In this document: one piece after another, positions 53,431 through 63,814 of the stretch
How positions within the stretch are numbered: position 1 is the first letter of the stretch
How the letters are laid out: each line of letters starts with the position of its first letter
Assembly (NCBI GenBank): GCA_963585895.1
Contig: CAUZXS010005779.1
Location: 1-64,000 of the forward strand
DNA length: 64,000 nucleotides
Direction: 5' to 3'
Source of the DNA: Sepioteuthis lessoniana
Taxonomy: Eukaryota > Mollusca > Cephalopoda > Myopsida > Loliginidae
The notes under the pieces: model-generated
Told to the model about the DNA's origin: nothing
Seen by the model: only the letters and a program-made list of their open reading frames with translations
Databases searched by the model: none
Position numbers and translations under genes: made by a program

Positions 53431-53443
53431 GCGCCATATTGGG
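53431..53443 (-). promoter_or_regulatory. YY1-like site upstream of the intronless gene
   Basis: On the minus strand CCCAATATGGCGC, close to the YY1 consensus AAnATGGCGGC, about 205 bp upstream of the chosen ATG. CAATATGGC also occurs at 51304-51313 on the same strand. Confidence 0.35.
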
Positions 53444-53459
53444 AAGCTTAAGAGTACTT

Positions 53460-54371
53460 TATTTTCTTTCCTCTTTTTTTTTTTCTTAATTAATGGGGAA
53501 GAGGAGGAGGTATAAAAATAAACGGAGGAAGGGGGCGTAACAAAGGGGCGTAACTGAGTCAACAACTCCCTCAAGTACACTTAGTATATTGCTTATATAG
53601 AAAAGTACACATTACATCGGTATTGTTTAGTGCGAGTTAAACCAGTTTTGGGGATAATTTTAGTAAACAATAATTTTTACACTATTGTTAACCTAAAAAA
53701 GTAATACGACGACAACAACAAAATAGGACACTTCCTTATTAATGATAAGGCAAGACTAGTTTTTAGGGGGCGTAATTTTTAAAAATTCGTTTTAGGTATA
53801 CAAGCACATTTAAAGTATTTAGCATATTTTTATGTGAGTTGATAAGCCAAGCTAAATAGTTAAAGTCGATACTGATTATTTTTATCTATTTAGATTTTTT
53901 TTTAAATTATTGCTTCAGCAGAGGTTACCTACATACAAGTGACAATTTGTCGATATTTCTTTTTACGATAAAAGTAATCAGTCACACTGATATGAAAAAA
54001 AAAAAAATTCTGGTGATTTAAAAAAAATGTTTAATGTTAGAACTTTTCACTTTTTGGCTTTTTTTTGTTTTCATTAATTTTGAAATTAAACTAATTTTTA
54101 AAAACGCATTCCTTTTAATAAGTGCTGCTGTCATGAAATTAAGTAAACCCTGAAATTACCAATGATTAATTTTGAATACTAAAATACCTATAAATTGAGT
54201 TTGTTTTAAGTATTTTTGTTTTTTACTCTTAATTTTCTACGCCTGCGAATAGACTAAATACTGTACAAAAAATTTAATAAGATTTTTAAAATATGAAACA
54301 TTTACTTTTTAGAGTAATAACGATCATTCATTGTAAGATACGTAAGTAAAAATTCTAACACTAAACAGTTT

Positions 54372-54421
<50 letters not shown>

Positions 54422-55008
54422 AATTTGTTGGATCATTTTCGTAAATCATATATTTTTAAATGCCCCATCCCTAATTCTAACATTTAGCCTCAGAATTAAT
54501 AGGGAAGTAATAAATAAATTTACAGAATAAACTCACTTCGTGGTCAATGACCAAATACTGTGCCCTAGTTTACTATGTTTGTCATTGTTTTTATACTGGG
54601 TTTCATATTGAGAAAAATTTACGTTTAATCACCAACAAATATTTCTACAAAAGAAAAAATGACCTCGGTCTTAACGCATTGAGCAATACTGATTTTTAGC
54701 AATCTTATTTATTTTAATCAAGAAAAATTGATATCATAGTTATATTTTATTTTATTTCTCATTTCTTAAACTTCTTTTGAACTTTTCTAGATATTGACAC
54801 TTTAGTCAAGGTCACAGAAAAGGCCAATATACAGGACAGCACAGAAGTAATAGACAAGTCAATGATATTTGACAATATTTTATTATATTATTAATGACGG
54901 CCCTATAATTTGGACTTCTACCCCAGGGCCGGATTTTCACTTGCTGAGGCTCTGAGCTATATGAAATTTGAGGCCCTTTTCTAAAAAAATGAATATTAAT
55001 GAATAAGA

Positions 55009-55015
<7 letters not shown>
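53460..55015. other. Repeat-poor AT-rich DNA upstream of the intronless gene
   Basis: No SINE landmarks. A (GT)n(TA)n tract lies at 54376-54421. GAGGAGGTATAAAAATA at about 53503 is TATA-like on the plus strand only. No other gene seen. Confidence 0.45.

Positions 55016-55053
<38 letters not shown>
55016..55053. repeat. (TA)n microsatellite
   Basis: About 18 TA units, directly against the end of a mariner relic. Confidence 0.95.
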
Positions 55054-55059
<6 letters not shown>

Positions 55060-55255
55060 GGTTGGTTGAAAACTTCATAGGCTGAACAAGATACTCTCAT
55101 CAAATGAGTTTTATTTTTCAATGTAGTCCCCTTTTGCATTCCACACACTTCTTCCATCGTTGTTGCAGTGCTTGAATCCCATTTAATCAAAAAGTCATCA
55201 ACAGCAGATATGACATTATCACATGAACTTTCCATTCTATAATCTTTATATATAT
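55054..55255 (-). mobile_element. Mariner relic, 3' end
   Basis: Terminal repeat ACACAGGTTGGTTGAAAACT. The minus strand gives a scrap SAVDDFLIKWDSSTATTMEE and VCGMQKGTTLKN like the end of a mariner-type transposase. Only one end is present. Confidence 0.6.
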
Positions 55256-55290
55256 AGAACATACATTGAAACATTACTTTAAAATCAATT

Positions 55291-55545
55291 CTAAGTAAGT
55301 AAGTTTGGAGACTGAAAGGCTCTCTTTTCAATAGTTACTACACTGAGGTATAGAAGGGGCTGCTACTCCTTTTCCTGGCTTGCTCCACTTACCCTTGATC
55401 CATACCTTATAATGCTGAGTGTTAAACAAGGAGACATCAAGTACCCCCCCTTTTTTTTTGAGTCTTTGGTATGACATGCCCTTGGACTGAATCCCTGTCT
55501 CCCAGACCATTGGCAAACACTTTAACCATTATGCCAATGGCTGGT
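55291..55545 (-). mobile_element. SINE C, nearly full length
   Basis: Minus strand: CAGCCATTGGCATAATGG and TTAAAGTGTTTGCCAATGG (A-box region), GGATTCAGTCCAAGGGCATG (B-box region, degenerate), GACTCAAAAAAAAAGGGG, and CTCCAAACTTACTT. Its 5' end abuts TATATATA. Confidence 0.82.
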
Positions 55546-55892
55546 ATATATATAAATTTTGGTTGAATTAGAGTTAAAGAATAAAAACTAATGATAAACT
55601 AAATAAATGATTTACAGCTGAGCAATTTAAATATGAATTCAGTCTCAATGGATTTTGAACAAAATGTTTGTAGTAAAACACAGGATTAAACAAGTAAGTA
55701 TTCTTAATAATCACTAGATTCAACATTATGTAACTTTTTCTTGTTTTCTAAATTGAACATTCATCTCAGGCGAAAGGTTTAAGGATATGGAAGATATTAA
55801 AGGAGATATGATAGTCTTGTAACCTGGTTTGTTCAGGTCACTACTGACATAGCATGTTTTGAGCCTGGCAGAGCCCATCCCTCTTCATGTCT

Positions 55893-56086
55893 ACAAGTGA
55901 TTTAAATTCAGTTATCCATCTAGATTGGTTGCCATACCAAGATTAAAGAGCTCAGCCTGCCCTACTGTTTACCCATAGCTAGTGGGAGAATAGTTTGATG
56001 CATACTTTTCCCTAGAGTATTAATGCTATGAGAAATGCAAACAGTCCACTTCCTATACTAATAACTGTTACACCATGAACACCTCT
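55893..56086 (-). mobile_element. SINE D copy
   Basis: TCTAGATTGGTTGCCATACC, CTCAGCCTGCCCTACTGTTT, ACCCATAGCTAGTGGGAGAA, GAGAAATGCAAACAGTCC and TGTTACACCATGAACACC. Confidence 0.78.
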
Positions 56087-56109
56087 GAATGGAGCAACTT
56101 CACATTACG

Positions 56110-57008
56110 TGGTGCATTCAATAAGTTTCCAGCCTTTTTTTGTACAGGCATTTAAAATTGTCGTAGACTCTTGAAAATTCAGTATCTTATTTCTATACAT
56201 CTTATAAGATGACTGACCAATTTTTATGATTTCAGGTTTAAATGAACAGCTACGTGCAGGAATTGGGATACACACTACTAAAGCCTGATTGTCACAGATG
56301 GTGAATCTCAAAAATGCAATCTGGACGTGAGGAAGAACGATATGCAATAAAATTCTGTTTTAAACTTGGAAAAATGCCACAGAAACGTATGGAATGCTTC
56401 AGACTGCTTTTCGACCATCCTGCATGAATCAAGCATCAGTTTTTGAGTGGCATAAGAGATTTAAGGAAGGAAGGGAGTCTGTGAGGGATGATGAGAGGTG
56501 TGAGAAGAGTAAGGAAGTCAATACACCAGAGTTGATTGGCCACAGGGTTAGGGTAAGGGTTACTATGTTGAGGTTTTAAAGGAGTTCAGGAAGAGATTCC
56601 GTTGGAAGAGGCCAGCACCTTTCAAATCAGGTCAGTGGCATTTCCAGCAGGACAATGCGCCAGTCCACAACTCCATCTTTGTCACAGACTATTTGACCAA
56701 GATAGGCATCAAGACAGTTCCTCACCCTCCATATAGTCGAGACCTTGCTCCCCGTGACTTTTGGTTATTCCCTAAGCTCAGAGGCTGTCATTATGAGACA
56801 ATTGAGAAGATGAAAGAGGCTGTGAGGAAGGTCATTGACACGCTCACACAAGAGGACTTCCATGGGGCGTTCCAGAAGTTGTTGGAACAGTACAACAAGT
56901 GCATTGCAGCTGGAGGACATTACTTCAAAGGGGACTAGAGTTTCATATGTGTACTATCAATAAAAGTGCCCATACGAAAAAAGTCTGGAAACTTATTTAA
57001 TGATCCTT
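56110..57008 (+). mobile_element. Mariner with large internal deletion and telomere-like filler
   Basis: Inverted ends TTCAATAAGTTTCCAGCCTT and (reverse complement of right) TTAAATAAGTTTCCAGACTT. The plus strand encodes FEWHKRFKEGRESVRDDERC, then EVNTPELIG, jumps to VEVLKEFRKRFRWKRPA, and continues with HFQQDNAPVHNS, PHPPYSRDLAPRDFWLFPKL and KVIDTLTQEDFHGAFQKLLE to the stop. All blocks between the DNA-binding region and the second Asp motif are gone. At the join is about 19 bp of extra sequence, GGGTTAGGGTAAGGGT. About 0.9 kb instead of 1.3 kb. Confidence 0.88.
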
Positions 57009-57184
57009 GTATATCAAAAGAATTTCAGGAGAAATGGAAAACTTGCTACAATTAGAGTGTTGAATATTAAGGGACTATTTTAAAGAAAGTTAACATTTCA
57101 TTCATTTCTATCTTGGCAAATACAGCTTCAGTTTTCATACTTTCTGAACACATACACACACTGTACTACTGATCAGGATTTGAA

Positions 57185-57186
<2 letters not shown>
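57009..57186 (+). repeat. Single unit of the 37.2-kb repeat family
   Basis: AAAGTTAACATTTCATTCAT, CTTGGCAAATACAGCTTCAG and CATACTTTCTGAACACAT (57078-57160) match the unit at 37.2-37.3 kb. Confidence 0.7.
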
Positions 57187-57217
<31 letters not shown>

Positions 57218-57262
57218 TAAAGTTGGCAACCTTAGTCGAGGGTGACCTGAAGGCTCCCTTTT
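57187..57262 (-). mobile_element. (TA)n and SINE C 3' end
   Basis: TA run at 57187-57214, then AAGTAAAGTTGGCAACCTTA and GTCGAGGGTGACCTGAAGGC, the 3' terminal 50 bp of group C on the minus strand. Confidence 0.8.
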
Positions 57263-57434
57263 ATATCTTACTGGAGATTTATTTTTGTTATCTAAAAATA
57301 TCAAGTAAAAGATATGAGAATAGGAAATTCAAATGGACTTAACATAAAGACAAAAAGAAATACATAAAATAGATGTTTTGCTGAAAATATTGTGTATAAA
57401 AAATCTTGTAAAGGTAATAGAACTGTTATGGAGG

Positions 57435-57655
57435 GAGTAGTCTCCATGGTGTGGTGGTTAACATGCCAGACTGCAACATCACAGTAAGTGAGTTCAAACT
57501 TCAGTCAAGTTATTACATTCACTTTCGTACAAATACCCTTGGGAAAGGTGTGAATCTCTTTATTACTCCCACCAGGTATCGGTTAAATACTACCACTTCT
57601 GTTCTATAAAAATGGCTTTGCCATTAAATAAACCATTAAACAAAGAAACCAAACC
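57435..57655 (+). mobile_element. SINE A, full length
   Basis: TGGTGTGGTGGTTAACATGC (A-box region), GAGTTCAAACTTCAG (B box), TATTACATTCACTTTCGTAC, CTTGGGAAAGGTGTGAATCT, ATGGCTTTGCCATTAAATAA and an (AAACC)n tail. The central part of the 3' module is shortened. Confidence 0.85.
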
Positions 57656-57659
57656 AAAC

Positions 57660-58019
57660 CAAGAACTATTACAACTTTATTTTCTCTACCTAAAGGACAA
57701 GTATTTAGTTAATATACAAAAAAAATTATATAGAAATGAAATACTTGTATTCATCATCCAGATAAGAGTAAATTTCAGTCATTTCCTTAATTTTTTTACT
57801 AAATAGTTACATAGTCCCCAAAATGATATATCTGGAATTGGCCATAGGTCACCATCTTCTGAGGAGTTGAGGGAGAGAAAAGACTAAAGAAATAGAGCAG
57901 TTGTGTGAATTGTAACTAGTGAAGACATTGTTTTAAATGTAACTGATAAGTAAAAAATAAAGTAAATCACTGAAACTTATTCTCATCAGGATAGTGAATG
58001 CAAGTATTATATATATATA
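57660..58019. other. AT-rich DNA, nothing recognised
   Basis: Ends in (TA)n, which supplied the TA target of the Tc1 element. Confidence 0.4.
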
Positions 58020-58021
58020 TA

Positions 58022-59646
58022 TAGTGACATGCATAAGTATTGGATACATGTTATTTTCTGTTATAACTCTAGTTTATGTTTGACATTTTGCCTGATATTT
58101 GGTTAGTAATATCTTGTAAAGTTGTTTTAGTTGTATGTGGAAGGAAAATTAAAAATTCATGGTTGAATCCATTTTTTTTATCAAAGTTCAAAATTACCCT
58201 ATGCAAAAGTATTGGATACATCAATTTAATATTTTGTTGCATAGCCTCTGATTTGTTTCACCGCTTCCAGTCGTTTTCTATAGTTGGCCACAAGTTTTCC
58301 ACACTGATCCAGCATTACTTTACCCCATTCTTCCTTGCTTAATTCCACTCATTGCTTGATATTTTGTGGATTCTGCTTATGAACCTTAACCTTCAAAGTA
58401 TTCCACAAATTCTCAATTGGATTCAAGTCAAGAGACTGACTTGGCCAATTGAGAGTACTAATACCATTATTTTCAAACCATTCCTTTGTAAGTTTTGTGG
58501 TATGTTTGGGATCATTGTCGTGTTGAAGCACGAAATTCCGACTAAAGAAGTTGCAGATTTCTGAAGGTTCTTCTCTCGAATCTCCCTGTACATGCTACCA
58601 TTCATTCTACCATGGATAAATTGTAACTCACCAGTGCTCTTGAATGAAAAGCATCCCCATGTCATAATGGAACCACCTGCAAACTTAACTGTGGGAATGG
58701 TATTGTACTTCTTGAAGGTAGTGCCATTTTTTTGCCAAACACTTGTCGCTATGTTCCTTCCGAAGAGTTCAACTTTCGTTTCATCCAACCAGATTACTTT
58801 TTCCCAAAACTGCATATTTTTCTTTTCAGAAGTTTCCACAAACTTTAATCGGTCTTTGACATGTTTGGTTTTCAGTAAAGGCACTTTTCTTGGTTATCTT
58901 GAATGAAAGCCTGCACGATATAGAGCTGTGCTAATGGTATCCTTACTTATATTAATTCCAGCACCCTCAAGATAAGTTTTAATTTCAGAATGAGTAATGA
59001 AGGGGTTTATTTGCACATTTCTGCTGATCCACCTTGAAGTACACTTATTTATTTTTCTCAGTCTTCTATTTCTTGGAAGGTTTGCTGTACCGTCACCATA
59101 CTTCTTATACTTTCTGACGATATTTCCTACTGTACTTAGTGCTAGATTCATTTCTTTGCTAATTTTTTGGTAACCTTGTCCTCCTTTATGACATTCAATG
59201 ATTCCATCTCGCATATCTCTGGATAATTCTTTAGTTTTTGCCATTTTTAATCCTTGAATTGCAAAATGCACATCAAAGAGTCAGATGATTAGTAGCACTA
59301 TCTTGTAAAAAATTGTGTGCTTCTCTGATTGGTTAGATTCCAATCCTATCAATCTCTGATTGGTTAGATTCCAATACTATCAAAAATTTGAATATTTACA
59401 GTCTTTTAAAATACAAATTTTTGATTGGAAATTTGAAAAAGGTGTCATGTATCCAATACTTTTGCATAGGGTAATCTAGAACTTTGATAAAAAAAAAGGA
59501 TTCAACCATGAGTTTTTAATTTTCCTTTCACATACAACTAAAATAACTTTACAAGATATTACTTACCAAATATCAGGCAAATTGGCGAACACAAACTAGA
59601 GTTATAACAGAAAATGATATGTATCCAATACTTATGCGTGTCACTG
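58022..59646 (-). mobile_element. Nearly complete Tc1-like transposon with IR/DR ends
   Basis: 1625 bp between TA target copies (58020-58021 and 59647-59648). Inverted repeats of roughly 200 bp each hold an outer and an inner direct repeat: outer AAGTATTGGATACAT at about 58036 and inner AAAGTATTGGATACAT at about 58206, mirrored near 59460 and 59630. This IR/DR layout is the Sleeping Beauty-type arrangement. The transposase gene is on the minus strand. The match between the two ends is high, so the insertion is relatively young. Confidence 0.93.
58349..59244 (-). pseudogene. Tc1-like DD34E transposase, two breaks
   Basis: Starts MAKTKELSRDMRDGIIECHK. Paired-type HTH: GYQKISKEMNLALSTVGNIV, GTANLPRNRRLRKI (GRPR-like hook region), HSEIKTYLEGAGINISKDTI. 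Catalytic domain: KVIWLDETKVELFG (first Asp), GGSIMTWGCFSF (Gly-rich box), LQHDNDPKHTTKLTKEWF (second Asp) and LDLNPIENLWNTLKVKV (Glu), with exactly 34 residues between second Asp and Glu. One in-frame TAA follows GFHSR, and one frameshift lies just before the second Asp motif. Otherwise it is complete. Confidence 0.92.
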
Positions 59647-59689
59647 TATATATAAAGATTATAGTATAGAAAAAATTTATCCATTATTA

Positions 59690-59950
59690 TATGGTTTAAA
59701 GTAACATTCCAATTCAATTATAATAATCATTCATTTACACAGTTATACAATTCAAAATATTCCTCTTTAATACCAATAATTTGCACAGTTATATGGTTTC
59801 AAGTATTCCTATCTAATACAAATAATTGAAACACATGTTTCAAGTATCCTTATCTAATACTAATAATTTGCTGGCAATTATATGGTTTTAAGCATTTCTA
59901 ATCATCTATATATAATTATAAGGTTTCAAGTAACTAATAATAATTCTGTG
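59690..59950 (-). repeat. SINE B internal-satellite remnants
   Basis: Units with ACAGTTATATGGTTTCAAGT, ATTCCTATCTAATAC and AATAATTTGC recur about every 60-75 bp. No B head is attached. Confidence 0.6.
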
Positions 59951-60109
59951 AAAATAATTTTAGCTTTTCAAAGATAGATCTAGTGAGTATGGAGACTTGA
60001 ACTTATACAATCCTGTGTTTGATTAAAAACTATCTAAACAAGAGTCTAGACATCATCTCTTTATTATATAAGTTACTCAAATGTGCACATATCTTTTAAT
60101 CTTTTTAAA

Positions 60110-60345
60110 TTTAAAGATACAATCTCAATACTTTTTATCAAAAAATAGTCCTCTCAGCATTCAAAATATTTATTCCAGCTAATTTTCCATTGGTTGAAAC
60201 ACTTTTGAAGTATATTGAAAAGCTGCACTGTCATAGTTTTTTAATGTCCTCCACATCCTCAACTCTTACCCTTGAGATGAATTTTCAGTTTAGGAAACAA
60301 AAAAATGTCACACAGAGCTAAAGTATGAAGAGTGTTGCACTTATA
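60110..60345 (-). mobile_element. Mariner relic, transposase C-terminus
   Basis: Minus strand, over two frames: LALCDIFLFPKLKIHLKG, VEDVEDIK, FNILQKCFNQWKISWNKYFE. This follows the order of mariner C-termini (DFFLFPKLK ... FQKCFEKW...RW.KCI). Old, with no ends seen. Confidence 0.7.
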
Positions 60346-61088
60346 CAAACTTGTGTTTCACCAACTGTTCAAAAAATATAACAAATTGAAATCTAGACTT
60401 GGCATTGATATTTTTAGACAGCAATAGAGACATAGCTTGATTAAATAAATTATTCAGTTGTGTGAATGTCTTCATTTAAACTTGAAATTAATAATACTTT
60501 TAAACTTTTTGTCTCAATTCTTTTTTATCACACTTCATATGCAGCATGATTTATTGAAGTATAAGTAAATTATTTCAGAACTTTTATACCGTAAATATCT
60601 AAGTGTTTTTTTAATAAAGTTACATCATCAGTATGCTCTGGTTGAAGAGTCAGACAAAAAAATGATATTAGGTTTAAGACACTAAAATATGGTCTCTGAA
60701 TTGTTACACTGGACAAGAGGATAAAGGTATTGAGTCTAGTTTGAATCTACCTGGAAGTCTTGAGTTCAATCCCTGGGTTTAAGTTCAGCAGAAAGAAAAG
60801 CAACATTACAAGGGCAAAATAACTAAGTAAGTGAATTGACTGATACAAGATATTCCAAGTTATGAGAACAGTCTACCCCTATGGACTGTATAAAGAGTTC
60901 AGTTGGGAATTCCCTCAAAGTTACTAACTATGAAAAGAGATCAGAAGAAAGGCAATGAGTACAGTGACCGAAAAATCATGTGTATAACAATCAAGATGAG
61001 GATAATAGTCCAAATTGTGTAAATAACTTTCTTTTCTTTTCTTATTAGCTAGCTATCTAGTTTTGTTTCTTTGGCTGTTCAGTGAAGA
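60346..61088. other. AT-rich DNA, nothing recognised
   Basis: A weak tRNA-like B-box string (GAGTTCAATCCCTGG, about 60763) may mark one more worn SINE head. No gene seen. Confidence 0.35.
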
Positions 61089-61322
61089 AAAGTAAAGTTG
61101 GCAACCTTAGTTGAGGGTGACCTGAAGGCTACCACACCAATGTGTAGGGGAGGGTGCTACCCCATTCCCTGGATTGTTTCCTTGACCCTTGTTCCAACTT
61201 ATAATGCTGAGTATTAAGCAAGGTGGCATCAAGTACCATTTTTTTAGTCTTTGGTATGACTCAACCTGAGATTGAACCACAATCTCCTGGACTATAGGCA
61301 AACACTCTACTCATTAGGCCAA
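61089..61322 (-). mobile_element. SINE C, full length
   Basis: GTAAAGTTGGCAACCTTAGT, GAGGGTGACCTGAAGGCTAC, GTAGGGGAGGGTGCTACCCC, CTTATAATGCTGAGTATTAA, CAACCTGAGATTGAACC (B box on minus) and CTACTCATTAGGCCAA (A box on minus). Confidence 0.87.
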
Positions 61323-61324
61323 GA

Positions 61325-61625
61325 TTGATTTTAATAGCATATCAACCTGCCTAGTGTTATTCTATGCCTAGAAGTTAGGGAAATGCATTCATATTTACAT
61401 TTTTTGTGGAGTTGTTTCTTAAGAGATTGTTTTTTGCACACTGTTCAGTTGAATACAAATAATTTTTAGATAGATCTATTTGACCCAAATATGGGACCAT
61501 AACAGGTAATACCACTGTGGACCTGGATGTAATGGCAATGAACAGGTACGTCACACTCCCTAGATCTCCAGAAACTAGAGCCTCACCATCAAATACAGTT
61601 TAGTATCAGACCCAAGACACAAAAT
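61325..61625 (-). mobile_element. SINE B variant
   Basis: Same variant 3' module as at 23.3 kb (TTTTAATAGCATATCAACCT, GTTATTCTATGCCTAGAAGT), then ATAACAGGTAATACCACTGT, GGACCTGGATGTAATGGCAA and AGTTTAGTATCAGACCCAAG. Confidence 0.7.
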
Positions 61626-61839
61626 TCCCTAAAGATACATGAAGAACACCAGAGAATAGAGTGGTTAAAGTATTATCCATATGACAACCAAGATTATTGT
61701 CCAGATCATATAATGTAAATAATAGTATAATGAAATATAATCAACTGGCTTAATTTGAAAATTAACTGGACAACTTGTTATAGTAATGAATTCTATTATA
61801 TAATGATTATCAATGAGCTATTATACTAATCAAATGATT

Positions 61840-61930
61840 ATTTATTATGTTCATCAAATGATTATTTATTATATTCATCAAACGATAATTTTTTATATTC
61901 ATATGATTATCTATTATATTCATCAAATAC
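61840..61930 (+). repeat. 26-bp tandem repeat, three to four copies
   Basis: Unit TCAAATGATTATTTATTATR plus TTCA, with growing divergence to the right. Confidence 0.85.
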
Positions 61931-61994
61931 ATAGACACACTCATATATATAGACGCATACACATACAATATATATACATACACTCATATATATC

Positions 61995-62420
61995 AGCCCA
62001 GTCAACTGGGGCTGTAAAATACACTGGCTGTATCTCTGTAGAAGGCTAAGACCCCCCCACCCCATGGTAAGGCTCCAGTCCTGGAGTTTTAGGGAATGTA
62101 GAGTACCTCTTCATTGCCATTACTTCCAGGTCCATTCTGACCTCGAGTGGTAGTACTTGTTAGGGTCTCATCTATAGATCCAATAGAACTATTTAATCAT
62201 TTTCTATACTTGAAACCATTAAACTGTGCGCAAACAAATCACTGATGTTGAATTGAATTATCATATAGCAATACTTGGACCCATTTAACAGTGTGCAAAG
62301 GAATGACTGATGTTGAATTATTATTATTACAAAGCAATACTTAATACCATTTAACTGTGTGCAAATGAATGAATAATGTTAAATAAAATTGAGTTAATAA
62401 GAAATGATTGAAACCATTTA
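61995..62420 (+). mobile_element. SINE B copy
   Basis: AGCCCAGTCAACTGGGGCTG, CTGGCTGTATCTCTGTAGAA, CCCCATGGTAAGGCTCCAGT, ACCTCTTCATTGCCATTACT, TTGTTAGGGTCTCATCTATA, then three internal satellite units (ACCATTTAACTGTGTGCAAA). The VNTR unit count differs from other B copies. Confidence 0.8.
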
Positions 62421-62479
62421 ATTGATACACATACAATATATACTTACATATACACACTCATATATAGATAGATGCATTC

Positions 62480-62483
62480 ATAG

Positions 62484-62530
<47 letters not shown>
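62480..62530. repeat. (TA)n microsatellite
   Basis: About 20 TA units with CACACA at one end, where a Penelope-like tail begins. Confidence 0.93.
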
Positions 62531-62536
<6 letters not shown>

Positions 62537-62544
62537 TATATATA

Positions 62545-63180
62545 CAATGTGAAAATGTATAGCAATGAAAAAACACAAAGTCTTCAGAGGATGATTTTAT
62601 TTGTAAAAATATTTATCAATGTTAAATGTTTTGGTTCTTAGACCTTCATCAGGGTGTGTAAGTTACTAAATGAAATGAAAGAGATGAGAAAGCTTTTAAA
62701 AATCCCACTTCCATTGGTAGTGCTCCACTTCAAATTTGAGTGATGCAACTACCATTCCCAAATTAATCAAAAAAATCCATATCATATTAGTCTATCTATG
62801 TTAATGTTGATATCATTTAGTTCATATCTATCTATTATTATTATTTCATGATATATCTATGCGTCTTTATCATTATTGATCTGCTTTCTATCTTTGCTTA
62901 ATTCGACTCTCTGTTTATCTTCCTAGATATGTATAAACATTAAAGCTGAGTTATTTCAAATTAGGGATTTTGTTACTTTTCTGCACCAATCTGACCAAAT
63001 AAGGAGACAAACTGAAAAAAATCTGGGCTCTCGTTGATAATATTGTGCTTTGAAATGATACTGAATTCAACAATTTTCCGGTGTTTTTAATTAATAAACT
63101 AAGATCTTTAAAATTAAAGTTGTGATTAGTTTCTAAATTATGTTTGCTCAAACCATTTTTTATATTTGTTCTTTTTCAAT
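62545..63180 (-). mobile_element. Penelope-like retroelement, 3' part, third copy
   Basis: On the minus strand: a worn frame with SKHNLETNHNFNFKDLSLL (63151 downward), fitting the GIY-YIG C-terminal region; about 300 bp; a hammerhead-like core (CTGATGA at 62652-62646, GGT/ACC stem, AAAAC where GAAAC is expected); then a tail to (TA)n. This is the same order as at 32.3-33.2 kb, so the orientation and family agree. Broken and old. Confidence 0.6.
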
Positions 63181-63359
63181 TTATTTTGTGCTCATAAATT
63201 CAAGTTTATTGTTATTTTTATTATTAATTAAAAATCCTAATTGTCTGTGAAGAGTTAGTGGCTGTTTTAATTCTAAGGTTGTTTAAGTTTTTTACAAAGA
63301 TGTTTGTAGTTGAATTGTTGAATAAAATGATAAATCTATGTAATGTATTATCATATTTA

Positions 63360-63634
63360 CCACCCACTCTGCTCGGGCAGGATATGACACAAGGTCAATT
63401 TTTTAAGCAGAGTTTAACAGGTTTGAATTCAGAGTTTTCCTTCTCCTAGACTAGTTGCCTCACCAAGGCTGAAGAACCTAGTCTGCCCTACTATTTACCC
63501 ATAGCTGGTGGGAGAATTATTGGATTCATACCTTTCCCAAGGGTATTAGTGCTATGTGAAATGCATTCAGTCTTGAACTAGTGTCGCCATGTCCATTTCT
63601 TATGACGATAACAATTACACCAAGGGCCCCTCTA
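63360..63634 (-). mobile_element. SINE D, full length
   Basis: CTCTGCTCGGGCAGGATATG, ACACAAGGTCAATTTTTTAA, TCCTTCTCCTAGACTAGTTG, CCTAGTCTGCCCTACTATTT, GCTATGTGAAATGCATTCAG and the head CATTTCTTATGACGATAACA, TTACACCAAGGGCCCC. Confidence 0.87.
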
Positions 63635-63814
63635 TGTAATGTATTATTATTTGAAATATTATTGTTTGAATTTCTGAAGAACATTTACATTTGTAAATTT
63701 TGAGATACAACAAATACACACACACATATATAGATACATATACATACATACATGCATGTATAAGTAGATACATAAATATCATCTAATGATTGTATGATTT
63801 TTTTTTTTAAGTAC

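Noticed and set aside
56539-56560. A true telomere or interstitial telomere block
   Set aside because: Only about three imperfect units inside a mariner; it fits junction filler far better.
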